Assembly: GCA_964459065.1 (NCBI GenBank)
Contig: CAYWMN010000088.1
Span: forward strand, 1-13,373
Reading direction: 5' to 3'
Length of the DNA stretch: 13,373 nucleotides
Source of the DNA: JAMCXS01 sp964459065
Lineage (GTDB): Bacteria; Acidobacteriota; Terriglobia; UBA7540
The notes under the pieces were generated by a model. It saw only the letters and a list, made by a program, of their open reading frames with translations. It had not been told where the DNA came from and searched no databases. Position numbers and translations under genes: made by a program. Positions within the stretch are counted from its first letter, which is position 1; each line of letters begins with the position of its first letter. Positions 1 through 6,882 of the stretch are shown piece by piece.

Positions 1-1298
1 ACGGTGTAGATATCGGCAAGGTACATCTGGAGAGGGTCATCGACGCGCTCGCCGAGTTTGAAAGGAAGGATGGGCGAAGTCGGCGTAATGATGACGTCAA
101 CTTCGTCAAACGCCTCGACAAAGTCCCGCGCGATCAGCGTCCGGACCTGCTGAGCCTTCAAATAGTAGGCGTCATAGTAGCCCGAACTCAGCACATAGGT
201 TCCCAGCATGATGCGGCGCTTGGCTTCGGCTCCCAGCCCCTGATTGCGCGTCTTGCGGTACATATCCCGCAAATCCGAATACTCGGGCGCCCGGTAGCCG
301 TAACGAACTCCATCGTAGCGGGCCAGGTTGGAGCTGACCTCCGCCGTACAGATCACGTAATAGCAGCTCACGGCATATTGCGTGTGAGGCAAGTGAACGG
401 GCTTAATCTCGCAGCCAAGCTTGCCAAGCAGGGCGATTCCCTTCTCAATATTTCCGCCGATTTCAGGGCTGAGGCCCTCAAAGAACTCTCCCGGCACACC
501 CACCTTGACGCCGCGCAGGTTGCCGTCGAGCGCACGTTCGTAATTTTCAACCGGCACGTCCGCGGAAGTGGAATCAAGCGGGTCGCGGCCCGCGATGACC
601 TGCAGAACGCGGGCGACATCGCCGACCGAGCGCCCGAAGGGGCCGATATGATCGAGCGAGGACCCGAAGGCGACCAACCCGTAGCGGGAGACCCGGCCGT
701 AGGTTCCCATCATGCCGGCAACGCCGCAGAAGGCCGCCGGCTGCCGGATCGAACCGCCCGTGTCCGTCCCCAGCGCCACCGTTGCCAGGTTCGCGGCCAC
801 AGCAGCCGCAGAGCCTCCGCTCGAGCCGCCCGGGACGCGCGTGAGGTCGTGGGGATTGTGCGTGGGGAAAAAGCCGGAATTCTCCGTCGAGGAGCCCATG
901 GCAAACTCATCGCAGTTGGTCTTGCCGATGACGATCGCTCCGGCCTCCTCCAGCCGGCTGACCGCCGTCGCCGTATAGGAGGCTTTATAGTTCTCCAGGA
1001 TTTTTGACGCGCAGGTTGTGGGAAGGCCCCGCGTTGTAATCACGTCTTTGACGGCCACGGGAACTCCCGAAAGCGGTAGCAACGGTTCGCCCGCGCTGAT
1101 TTGACCGTCAACCCGTTTCGCCCGTTCCAGCGCCTTCTCTTCACACAAAGACAGATAGGCGCGGACCTCCGGATCCTTTTTCCGAATCCTCTCAAAGTGA
1201 GCCCGGGCGATCTCCTCGGCAGAGGCCTCGCGCCGGGTGAGAGTTTGCCGGATTCCTTCAATGGTAAGGTTTGTCAGGTCCATTTGATCTGTGTGCAT
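1..1298 (-). CDS. gatA: Aspartyl/glutamyl-tRNA amidotransferase subunit A (GatA), partial at left edge
   Basis: Glutaminase/amidase subunit of the GatCAB complex, which converts misacylated Glu-tRNA(Gln) or Asp-tRNA(Asn) to the amidated form in the cytoplasm. The amidase-signature catalytic triad is intact. Counted from the inner ATG at 1283 it is Lys79 (within GVPVAVKD), Ser154 (in VPGGSSGGSAA) and Ser178 (in GTDTGGSIRQPA), which is the numbering I recall for Staphylococcus GatA. The frame is open to the window edge, ending in VDDPLQMYLADIYT, so 427 residues from the inner ATG are present and about 60 C-terminal residues are outside. Two in-frame starts exist: 1298 (MHTDQMDLT..), preceded closely by AAGGCGG, and 1283 (MDLTNLT..), which has no ribosome site at a useful distance. 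I chose 1298 with low certainty. It lies 27 nt (or 42 nt) downstream of gatC, so the two are probably co-transcribed. gatB is not in the window. Confidence 0.97.
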   Translation of the reverse strand, partial: MHTDQMDLTNLTIEGIRQTLTRREASAEEIARAHFERIRKKDPEVRAYLSLCEEKALERAKRVDGQISAGEPLLPLSGVPVAVKDVITTRGLPTTCASKILENYKASYTATAVSRLEEAGAIVIGKTNCDEFAMGSSTENSGFFPTHNPHDLTRVPGGSSGGSAAAVAANLATVALGTDTGGSIRQPAAFCGVAGMMGTYGRVSRYGLVAFGSSLDHIGPFGRSVGDVARVLQVIAGRDPLDSTSADVPVENYERALDGNLRGVKVGVPGEFFEGLSPEIGGNIEKGIALLGKLGCEIKPVHLPHTQYAVSCYYVICTAEVSSNLARYDGVRYGYRAPEYSDLRDMYRKTRNQGLGAEAKRRIMLGTYVLSSGYYDAYYLKAQQVRTLIARDFVEAFDEVDVIITPTSPILPFKLGERVDDPLQMYLADIYT

Positions 1299-1325
1299 GC
1301 CGCCTTGCCGCAGCCCGGCGCAGCC

Positions 1326-1628
1326 TTAACTTTTATCGATGACGTGGGGCACTTTAAAACAGCCCCCGCCGGACTCCGGGGCGCTTCGCATGGCGTCTTC
1401 CTGCGAAAAGGTCGGAAGGGCCTTGTCGGCCCGAAGGGCTGCATTGTCCGCCGCCGAAACGGAGACTTGAGCCATGGGTTCAACGTTGGCCGTGTCCAGT
1501 TCGTTCAGCTTTTGAACATATTGCAAAATCGAATCAAGCTGAGGCACAAACTTCTTGACCTCCTGATCCGTCAACTCCAGGTGGGCAAGGTCCGCCACGT
1601 AAAGCACGTCTTTTTCCGTCAACGCCAT
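1326..1628 (-). CDS. gatC: Aspartyl/glutamyl-tRNA amidotransferase subunit C (GatC)
   Basis: Small subunit that wraps around GatA and stabilises the GatCAB amidotransferase. The 100-residue product has the usual family length and layout: an N-terminal helical part (MALTEKDVLYVADLAHLEL, then an amphipathic stretch with LDSILQYVQKLNELDT), the conserved VEPMAQV turn, and a C-terminal tail with LRADKALPTFSQEDAM and a GGGCFKVPHVID end, where GatC proteins normally read GxFxVPxVI. The ATG at 1628 is preceded by CCCGGAG about 9 nt upstream. The start codon lies inside the 3' end of the dciA-like gene (10-nt overlap), which suggests translational coupling. gatA follows on the same strand. Confidence 0.96.
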   Translation of the reverse strand: MALTEKDVLYVADLAHLELTDQEVKKFVPQLDSILQYVQKLNELDTANVEPMAQVSVSAADNAALRADKALPTFSQEDAMRSAPESGGGCFKVPHVIDKS

Positions 1629-1966
1629 CGTTGGACTCCGGGCTTGGGTTGCTTGGCCTGTGGCGCAAGTGAAATCGGGGTCGTCACATACCGGACTTGA
1701 AGCTTGCGGACCACCGAAACTCCCAGGTAGCCGTTAATCCCGCTCTTGATTTCTTCGGCCATCGAGCGCATCTGCGCGCACCAACTCGAGCAGTCGCAGT
1801 CAAGCGTCAAAGTGCCCCGTTCAAACGCCACCGGCTTGGAGTGCCGGGCCATGGGTTTGCCAGCCACCAGAGGCCATAGCGGCGACAGGATCTCAACCAC
1901 TTTAGGCTCGCTGCATCGCACCTGGTTCTTAAGGATTAGAGGCAGAATTTTGCTGATTTCTTCCAT
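1619..1966 (-). CDS. dciA: DUF721 / DciA-like protein (probable replicative helicase loader)
   Basis: A 115-residue protein with the DUF721 pattern: an N-terminal helix (MEEISKILPLIL), a tryptophan followed by a small motif (LWPLVAGKPMARHSKP, W31, H42, S43), then a beta segment giving GTLTLDCDCSSWCAQM (S61, W62), and a helix with INGYLG. DUF721 corresponds to DciA, which loads or activates the replicative helicase DnaB in bacteria that lack DnaC/DnaI; that role is known for the family and inferred here. The tail after residue 95 (TTPISLAPQAKQPKPGVQRWR) is short and basic, so this is a compact version. The ATG at 1966 has no clear ribosome site. An in-frame GTG at 1978 is possible, and the frame stays open up to an ATG at 2089 beside the assembly gap, so the start is uncertain. 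The stop codon overlaps the start of gatC. Confidence 0.82.
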   Translation of the reverse strand: MEEISKILPLILKNQVRCSEPKVVEILSPLWPLVAGKPMARHSKPVAFERGTLTLDCDCSSWCAQMRSMAEEIKSGINGYLGVSVVRKLQVRYVTTPISLAPQAKQPKPGVQRWR

Positions 1967-2091
1967 CGTATAGCGCACCGGCCAAACGCCAGCTGAACTG
2001 GGTTGATCATCGAGTTTAACATAGCCCGTCCGAAGGTGAAAACACCCTGTCTTGCGCAGCGCGGCCCCAGGCGCATCCTCCTTCCGCATCT
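1967..2091. other. Sequence between dciA start and the assembly gap, content unclear
   Basis: This stretch sits between the start chosen for the dciA-like gene and the N run. It may hold the dciA promoter, an N-terminal extension of dciA (the frame is open to an ATG at 2089), or the end of another gene cut by the gap. The best -10-like element on the minus strand is TATGTT, without a convincing -35. I see no C-terminal GH115 sequence here in any frame. Confidence 0.4.
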
Positions 2092-2191
2092 NNNNNNNNN
2101 NNNNNNNNNNNNNNNNNNNNNNNNNNNNNNNNNNNNNNNNNNNNNNNNNNNNNNNNNNNNNNNNNNNNNNNNNNNNNNNNNNNNNNNNNNN
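2092..2191. other. Assembly gap of 100 N
   Basis: There are exactly 100 consecutive N bases, the usual placeholder for a scaffold gap of unknown size. Any open frame that appears to cross it is an artefact. The glucuronidase gene is cut on its right side and the region upstream of dciA on its left side. Confidence 0.99.
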
Positions 2192-4398
2192 TGAACATCG
2201 ACCACGCGGTTGCCCTCATAACGCATGATGTGATAGTAGGCCTCCCAGCCGTTCCAGATAATCGGGGGCGGCAGAGGGGTCTCCTGATTCCGGAGAAATT
2301 TTGCAAAGACTTCCAACATTTGGTGCGTCCGGTAAACATTGGTGATCCAGTCGCCCCGATACCAGTTTTTCCACTTCCCGTACTCGGCGGCTGCTTCCGC
2401 CCGGTCAATATCCTTGACGGCCTCCAGCGCGGCCGCAGCCGACCGGCGAGCCTCGATCATTCGGCCCGCTTGAGCCTCCTCGATGGCCTTGGAGACTTCC
2501 AGGAGCATCCGGTTGCTATCACGGTTAATCGCAATCATCGCCAGGACGCCGCCGTGGTAAAACTGCAGGCGGCCTGGAGCCACAAGCGGTTCGGCGGCAA
2601 GCGCTGCTTTCCACACGCGATCCCAGCGTGGCTGGGCTGCCCCGCATTTCTGAACTTCCCGCCGGAGGGCTTGCTCGAGCCACGGCTTGGTGTTCTGGCC
2701 ACCCGGGTCGAATTGCAGGATCTTCGGCTGCACCCACTTGGGAGTCTGGCTCGGCAGGTGGTAGAGGGGCGAGTCAATCATATAAGCCAGCATCATGCGC
2801 CGGGCATTGGTGTGGTAATACTCGTCGCCATACTCGCGAGGAGGAGTGCCGTAACGCACGGGCGCCTTGAAATATTGCTCGTAAACCTGGGCGAGTTTCA
2901 GCGCCGCCTTCGGCCCGAACTCATACCTCGACCAACGCCGGTAAAAATCACGGCTGGCGTTGGGGCCACCCGGCGGCAGGCCTTTCCACGCCAAGTCCAT
3001 CACCGCACGGATTGTCATCGTAAAAGGACGGATGCTGCTGGTATTCACCAGCAGATACTGCGTGGCCCCTTTTCTGATATAACGGCCAAGCTCCGAATAA
3101 ATGCGCTGGACGGGCACCATTTCCGACAACTGGTTGGCGCGGCTGTTCACCATCGCCACGTGGTAATAGGCGCCCTGGCCGGCAGCAACGTCCCCTTTGT
3201 CCTGGAGATAACCGTAGCCGCGGTCAGCCCACACCGTACTCACCTCTGGCGGAATCACCAGATCACCCGACTGAACAAGCCCGGCACCCTCCTGCCACAG
3301 GTTCGTCACAAATTGCGCGTTGGGATGAATGGAGCGCACAATGCGCATCTGGTCGGCAATCGCCTTGCTGATGAGATGTCCAAGAGCCTTGTTGTTGCCT
3401 TGAACGCTGGGGTCGAGCGAAGCGTAACTCCGATCCGACAAGCCCCGCAAACCCACCGTCCAGAGGATTTCCTGCCCGGGAGGGTATTCGCGGACAGCAT
3501 CCCGCCAAGCCTGCTTCAGGATTTTCGGATGGGCGGTAAGGTTATACGGCACACCCTTCGGCCACCGGGCCACATTCACGCCCAAAGGAATGGCATGGTG
3601 CTGCGTGACGATCAAACCCCGCTCACCCGCCAGTTTGATTTGCGGCTCGTCCGGAAAAATCCAGGTTCCCGGCGCCACCATGTTGCCTTTGAGGCGAAGG
3701 ATGGTTTCAAAAACCTTGTTCCACACTTTGAGAGAGATTCCCGTGTGGTTCTTCCTGCTGCCCGGCGCCCAGCCCGTCAGCAGATCTTCATCGTTGATAA
3801 AAAACCCGCGGTACTTAAACAGCGGCGAGGGGAACTGCTTGTCCAGCGAGGCCGGCAGCTCGATTTGGGCGCGGCGCGCGGGCTGATGGTCGGTCCAGTA
3901 ATACAGCGGGTCCACACCCAGATATTCCTGCGAAAACTGATAGATGGCGTAGAGGGTGCCGCGCAGGTCAGCCCCCGCCAGCAAGACAACGTGCGCGGGA
4001 TGTTCCGTCTTCCCTTCGACACGTCTGACCGAAATTGAAAAGGATTCCCTTTGCTCCAGGCCGGAAGGCTTCAGGTCGGCAGGGAGGCTGGATTTCTCAC
4101 CCATCAGAATGGTGACCGGACCTGCGTCCTGCATACTGTGGACGATCCGCGGCCTTTTGCCCATCACTTTTTCAAAGTCGTTTGCGAGGTCGCCAGCCGC
4201 CATCCGAATCGGAAGCGGCGTGCCCGTCTTTTCCAGAATCGTGACGGAGGAATTCACCACAACCGGCCCGGCAGCCCGATTCGCCGCCCCGCGCATTGGC
4301 GGGCCGGCAAGCAACCGAACCGCGCACAGGGCGACCAACGATGCACACGCAAACATTTGGGACGGCCAACCGATCTTGAAGGCCGATTGATGCCTCAT
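2192..4398 (-). CDS. Secreted GH115-family alpha-glucuronidase-like glycoside hydrolase, C-terminus lost in gap
   Basis: GH115 enzymes remove (4-O-methyl-)glucuronic acid from xylan side chains. The 735 residues present start with a signal peptide (MRHQSAFKIG, hydrophobic core around 15-31, small residues near AGPP). A GH67/GH115-type N-terminal alpha/beta domain follows (about 45-180), with LRGTLYAIYQFSQEYLGVDP and YYW. The barrel opens with KYRGFFINDEDLLTGWA (195-211), then ETILRLKGN (231-239), ILWTVGLRG (311-319) and GAYYHV with VMDLAWKG (409-472), all in family order. The chosen ATG has GAGGAG and AGGA just upstream; an ATG at 4455 lacks this and would put a charged stretch before the signal. 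Some hallmark segments differ from classical members: QHHAIP (266-271) stands where HHEPM is usual, and WADRGYGY (390-397) where WxDDNWGN is usual, so substrate and even activity need proof. The family usually exceeds 800 residues; the rest is beyond the gap. Confidence 0.87.
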
Positions 4399-4445
4399 TC
4401 TTTCCTGCTCCTCAGCTGGAATTTCCTGGGTATCGGGAAAAAGGG

Positions 4446-4454
4446 ATTGTACCA
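4446..4454 (-). promoter_or_regulatory. Extended -10 promoter of the GH115-like gene
   Basis: On the minus strand this reads TGGTACAAT, a TGn extended -10 with box TACAAT. Only weak -35-like sequence (CGTGAC) lies upstream at a short spacing. Transcription would start near 4439 and give a leader of about 40 nt that holds the GAGGAG ribosome site. Confidence 0.5.
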
Positions 4455-4471
4455 CTTCCGACCTTCGTCAC

Positions 4472-4508
4472 GGCAGGTTTTTGCCCTGCCCGGGTCCTGC
4501 CTGCAGGC
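4472..4508. repeat. Cluster of inverted and direct repeats upstream of the GH115 promoter
   Basis: GGCAGG at 4472-4477 is mirrored by CCTGCC at 4485-4490. CCTGCC recurs at 4496-4501, exactly 11 bp later, and runs into a 10-bp palindrome GCCTGCAGGC at 4499-4508. The cluster touches the -35 position of the minus-strand promoter, as expected for a regulator binding region. The regulatory role is inferred. Confidence 0.45.
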
Positions 4509-4594
4509 GGATCAGAGATCGCAAATCCCGCATCGAACGCCAAGGCGCTTCAACCTTGGAGGGACCCCAATCCAGGCGCTGATCCCGCAGCCGC

Positions 4595-4613
4595 AAACCG
4601 CACCGGGCGGTTT
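4595..4613. repeat. Inverted repeat abutting the maf -10 box
   Basis: A perfect 7-bp inverted repeat, AAACCGC and GCGGTTT, with a 5-nt spacer. Its last base is the first base of the TATAAT box of maf. It could be an operator or a chance structure; no T-run follows, so it is not a typical terminator. Confidence 0.4.
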
Positions 4614-4618
4614 ATAAT
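4613..4618 (+). promoter_or_regulatory. -10 box TATAAT of maf, likely leaderless start
   Basis: This is a perfect TATAAT. Only 8 nt (AACTGCGC) separate it from the ATG of maf, so a transcript starting 7-9 nt downstream of the box would begin at or next to the start codon. There is no ribosome site and no clear -35. Confidence 0.6.
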
Positions 4619-4626
4619 AACTGCGC

Positions 4627-5196
4627 ATGACACACTTGATTCTGGCCTCCAGATCTCCGCGCCGCCGGGAATTGCTGGAAAAAGCCGGGTTCCAATTCGA
4701 GGTGCGGCCCAGCCGCGTGGAAGAGATTCCGCTCCCGGGCGAGGAGGCCGAGGAATTCGCACGCAGGATCGCCCGCGACAAGGCGCTCGACGTCGCCTCG
4801 TCCGCCGAACCCGGCGCCCTCGTTCTGGGCGCTGACACCGTGGTTGCCGATAACGGCGAAATTCTGGGCAAGCCCGCCGACGAGCCCGACGCCAAACGCA
4901 TGCTCCAGGCGCTTAGCGGCCACGCGCACCGGGTCATCACCGGGGTTTGCCTTGTCCGCGCCCCCCAGGAAATTGAAGCCTGGACGCACCACACAACGAT
5001 GGTCAGTTTCCGCGAACTGGACCCGGAAGAAATCGACAGTTACATCGCCAGCAAAGAACCCTTTGACAAGGCCGGAGCCTATGCCATCCAGGGTCTGGCA
5101 TCGAGGTTTGTCACCCGCATTGAAGGCTGTTACTTCAACGTGGTGGGCCTTCCCGTCCCCCTGGTGTACGAGCTCATCAAGTCAGCATGCGCCTAA
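4627..5196 (+). CDS. maf: Maf-like nucleoside triphosphate pyrophosphatase (probable dTTP/UTP type)
   Basis: Maf proteins hydrolyse NTPs to NMP and pyrophosphate and clear non-canonical or modified nucleotides. The 189-residue product has the typical length. It has the N-terminal ILASRSPRRRELL motif (5-17), the acidic ILGADTVV segment with Asp70 as the likely catalytic base, LGKP with Lys82, and FDKAGAYAIQG with Gln155. The Arg/Lys/Gln set at these positions fits the YhdE subgroup (dTTP/UTP) rather than the YceF subgroup. It is transcribed divergently from the glucuronidase and ends 20 nt from a convergent gene. There is no Shine-Dalgarno sequence before the ATG, in line with a leaderless message. 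Confidence 0.97.
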   Translation: MTHLILASRSPRRRELLEKAGFQFEVRPSRVEEIPLPGEEAEEFARRIARDKALDVASSAEPGALVLGADTVVADNGEILGKPADEPDAKRMLQALSGHAHRVITGVCLVRAPQEIEAWTHHTTMVSFRELDPEEIDSYIASKEPFDKAGAYAIQGLASRFVTRIEGCYFNVVGLPVPLVYELIKSACA

Positions 5197-5203
5197 GAAG
5201 GCG
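5190..5203. terminator. Small hairpin between convergent genes, weak terminator candidate
   Basis: CGCCT and AGGCG form a 5-bp stem with an AAGA loop over the maf stop codon. It sits where two genes converge only 20 nt apart. No T-run follows on either strand, so intrinsic termination is doubtful. Confidence 0.2.
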
Positions 5204-5216
5204 GATGGCGGGGAAT

Positions 5217-6188
5217 CTAGTGCGTTTCGGCAGGTCCGGACGCCGGAGGATGTTTTTCAAGCTCCTGGCCCAGCCAAACACTCGCGACGATCCAGGTCCC
5301 GCTGCGTTTCTGCACGACCAGCCGGTAGTGCGCAACGGCTTGAGGGTTCTCAAAATCAACCGGCGCGAGGACGCGAGTCTTATCCGGCGAATAAGCCATG
5401 AGATGATTCTTGATTTGAATATCCACGTGCATGTCCTGCTGGCCCGATCCATCCTCGCCAGGGGAGGCTTCGAGCGCGGGCATAAAGTAAGTGCGAATGG
5501 CTTGAGCCACGGAACCACCGGAATTTTTGCCCGCCGGAGTGGCCAGATACCTGGCGCGCAGGCCGATCACGGTGACGGCCGTATTGATGTCGTCCTGAAC
5601 CACCGGGTCGGTGACTTCCTTTTCCGCCTGGCGCAGCTTCGGGATGAGCGCCGGGTCGGAGCTAATCGAAAGTGCAAGAATCGCGTCTCGCGTAACGGTG
5701 CGGTCGGGCTCCTGGTCGGAGGTTCGGATCTTGTTCAGGAGGATTGCCATGTTATGAGGGTCATCCGAACCGCCCAGCGCGCCATAATAGAAGCGTCGCA
5801 GGTCCAGGTTGCGGGGATCGTTGACAAGTTTTGCCAGGATGCCTCGAGCCCTTGGGCCACCCATATAAGCGAGCGTTTGGGCGGCGAATTCCGCCGTGCG
5901 GTCATCCTTAAGGGCGGCTTCAAGCTTTGGAATGAGGGCCGGCCCCGCCTCAAAAGCAGCCCGGTAAAGGTTGTTGCGGACCTGCCTGTCGGGTGAACTC
6001 AGAATGGCGTAGAGCTTGGCGGCAGACCACGGCTCGTTGAGCAAGGCGCCGGGTCCGATGGAAGATTGGCCGGCGGCGGCCGCCGATCGGACCGGCAGCC
6101 CTAAAGACAACACCGCCAGGGCCAGCCAAACCAGGCTCCCGGCCTTCCAGCCTGCTGATTCTCGATGGTTCTTAATTCGTTTTCCCAT
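5217..6188 (-). CDS. Exported HEAT-repeat-like protein with a C-terminal alpha/beta domain
   Basis: A 323-residue protein of unknown function. Residues 1-39 form a signal peptide: a basic start (MGKRIKNHRES), a hydrophobic core (LVWLALAVLSLGL) and a likely cleavage site after RSAAAA. Residues of about 45-205 show HEAT/Armadillo-type helical repeats: VRNNLYRAAFEAGPALIPKL, TAEFAAQTLAYMGG, and DAILALSISSDPALIPKLRQ. The last 100 residues (AIRTYFMPALEA, MHVDIQIKNHLMAYSPD, then AHYRLVVQKRSGTWIVASVW) look like an NTF2/cystatin-type curved sheet; this is inferred from pattern only. The ATG at 6188 gives the cleanest signal peptide. An in-frame ATG at 6218 has GAGG at 4 nt but adds ten residues before the basic start. 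The 5' end overlaps the HAD gene by 17 nt, so it is the last gene of the galT-like operon. Confidence 0.83.
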   Translation of the reverse strand: MGKRIKNHRESAGWKAGSLVWLALAVLSLGLPVRSAAAAGQSSIGPGALLNEPWSAAKLYAILSSPDRQVRNNLYRAAFEAGPALIPKLEAALKDDRTAEFAAQTLAYMGGPRARGILAKLVNDPRNLDLRRFYYGALGGSDDPHNMAILLNKIRTSDQEPDRTVTRDAILALSISSDPALIPKLRQAEKEVTDPVVQDDINTAVTVIGLRARYLATPAGKNSGGSVAQAIRTYFMPALEASPGEDGSGQQDMHVDIQIKNHLMAYSPDKTRVLAPVDFENPQAVAHYRLVVQKRSGTWIVASVWLGQELEKHPPASGPAETH

Positions 6189-6849
6189 TGAGTAGTCGCG
6201 GCAAATCCCGCAGATCATCGATCCTCAAGTCCGGCGGAGTGTCCTGCAAAGTCGGAGAGCCGAATCCGTAGCTCACTCCGCAGGTCCACACGCCGGCGTT
6301 GCGCCCCGCCAGTACATCCGAGATCGAATCCCCGATCATCAGCGTCTGTGCGGCGGGGGCATCAAGGTCTGACATCAGCTTGAGCACGCCGACGGGATCG
6401 GGCTTTTTGCTTTCAAAACTGTTGCCGCCGTAAATGTATGAAAAGTAGGAAGTCATTCCCAGACCTTCCAGCATCATGCGGCTGAACTTGACGGGTTTAT
6501 TGGTCAGCACGGCGAGCTTGCGGCCCCGGAGTTGGTCCAGCGCTTCCCGAACGCCGGCGTAAGGCGCGGTGTTATCCAACATGTGCTGGCGGTAGTAATC
6601 CAGGAACAATTGATTGCCCCGCTCCAATTCGGCTTCCGTCGCGCCCGGCCCCAGGGCCCGGCTGACCAGAACCTTTGCCCCGTGGCCGATATAAGATACG
6701 ATGCGCTCCACGCTGAGTGGCTTCCGCCCCATCTCCTGAAGCATAAAGTTGACGCTAAGAGCCAGGTCCAACTCACTATCAACCAGGGTTCCGTCCAGGT
6801 CAAAAATGAGAAGCTGCATCGCTTCAAGGACTTGCTTTGAAATTGCCAT
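6172..6849 (-). CDS. gph: HAD-family phosphatase, phosphoglycolate-phosphatase-like
   Basis: A 225-residue haloacid dehalogenase hydrolase with all four motifs: DLDGT with nucleophile Asp17 and acid/base Asp19, Thr116 in VLTNKP, Lys149 in KKPDP, and the Mg-binding GDSISD (Asp174, Asp178). The helical cap inserted after motif I (about 27-95) marks the Gph/PGMB subfamily. The closest match by eye is phosphoglycolate phosphatase, which removes 2-phosphoglycolate from DNA repair or photorespiration. Position between a galT-like gene (33 nt upstream) and the HEAT gene (overlapping) also allows a sugar phosphate substrate. An internal ATG at 6819 (MQLLIFDLDGT) is a possible start; GAGG lies about 10 nt before the ATG at 6849. 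Confidence 0.92.
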   Translation of the reverse strand: MAISKQVLEAMQLLIFDLDGTLVDSELDLALSVNFMLQEMGRKPLSVERIVSYIGHGAKVLVSRALGPGATEAELERGNQLFLDYYRQHMLDNTAPYAGVREALDQLRGRKLAVLTNKPVKFSRMMLEGLGMTSYFSYIYGGNSFESKKPDPVGVLKLMSDLDAPAAQTLMIGDSISDVLAGRNAGVWTCGVSYGFGSPTLQDTPPDLRIDDLRDLPRLLNGKTN

Positions 6850-6882
6850 TGGTAAATCGCCTCGGGTCCCCTGAGGAATACG

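Noticed and set aside
378..1007. A 209-codon plus-strand frame
   Set aside because: It is antisense to gatA, whose amidase motifs are intact; the translation is arginine-rich and featureless.
2230..4038. A 602-codon open frame on the plus strand
   Set aside because: It lies wholly antisense to the GH115-like gene, has no recognisable domain, and is the usual by-product of GC-rich third positions.
1936..4455. A single 839-codon frame on the minus strand that crosses the N run
   Set aside because: The central part is unknown bases; the sequence left of the gap in that frame does not resemble a GH115 C-terminus and overlaps the dciA-like gene in another frame. Only the part right of the gap is a gene.
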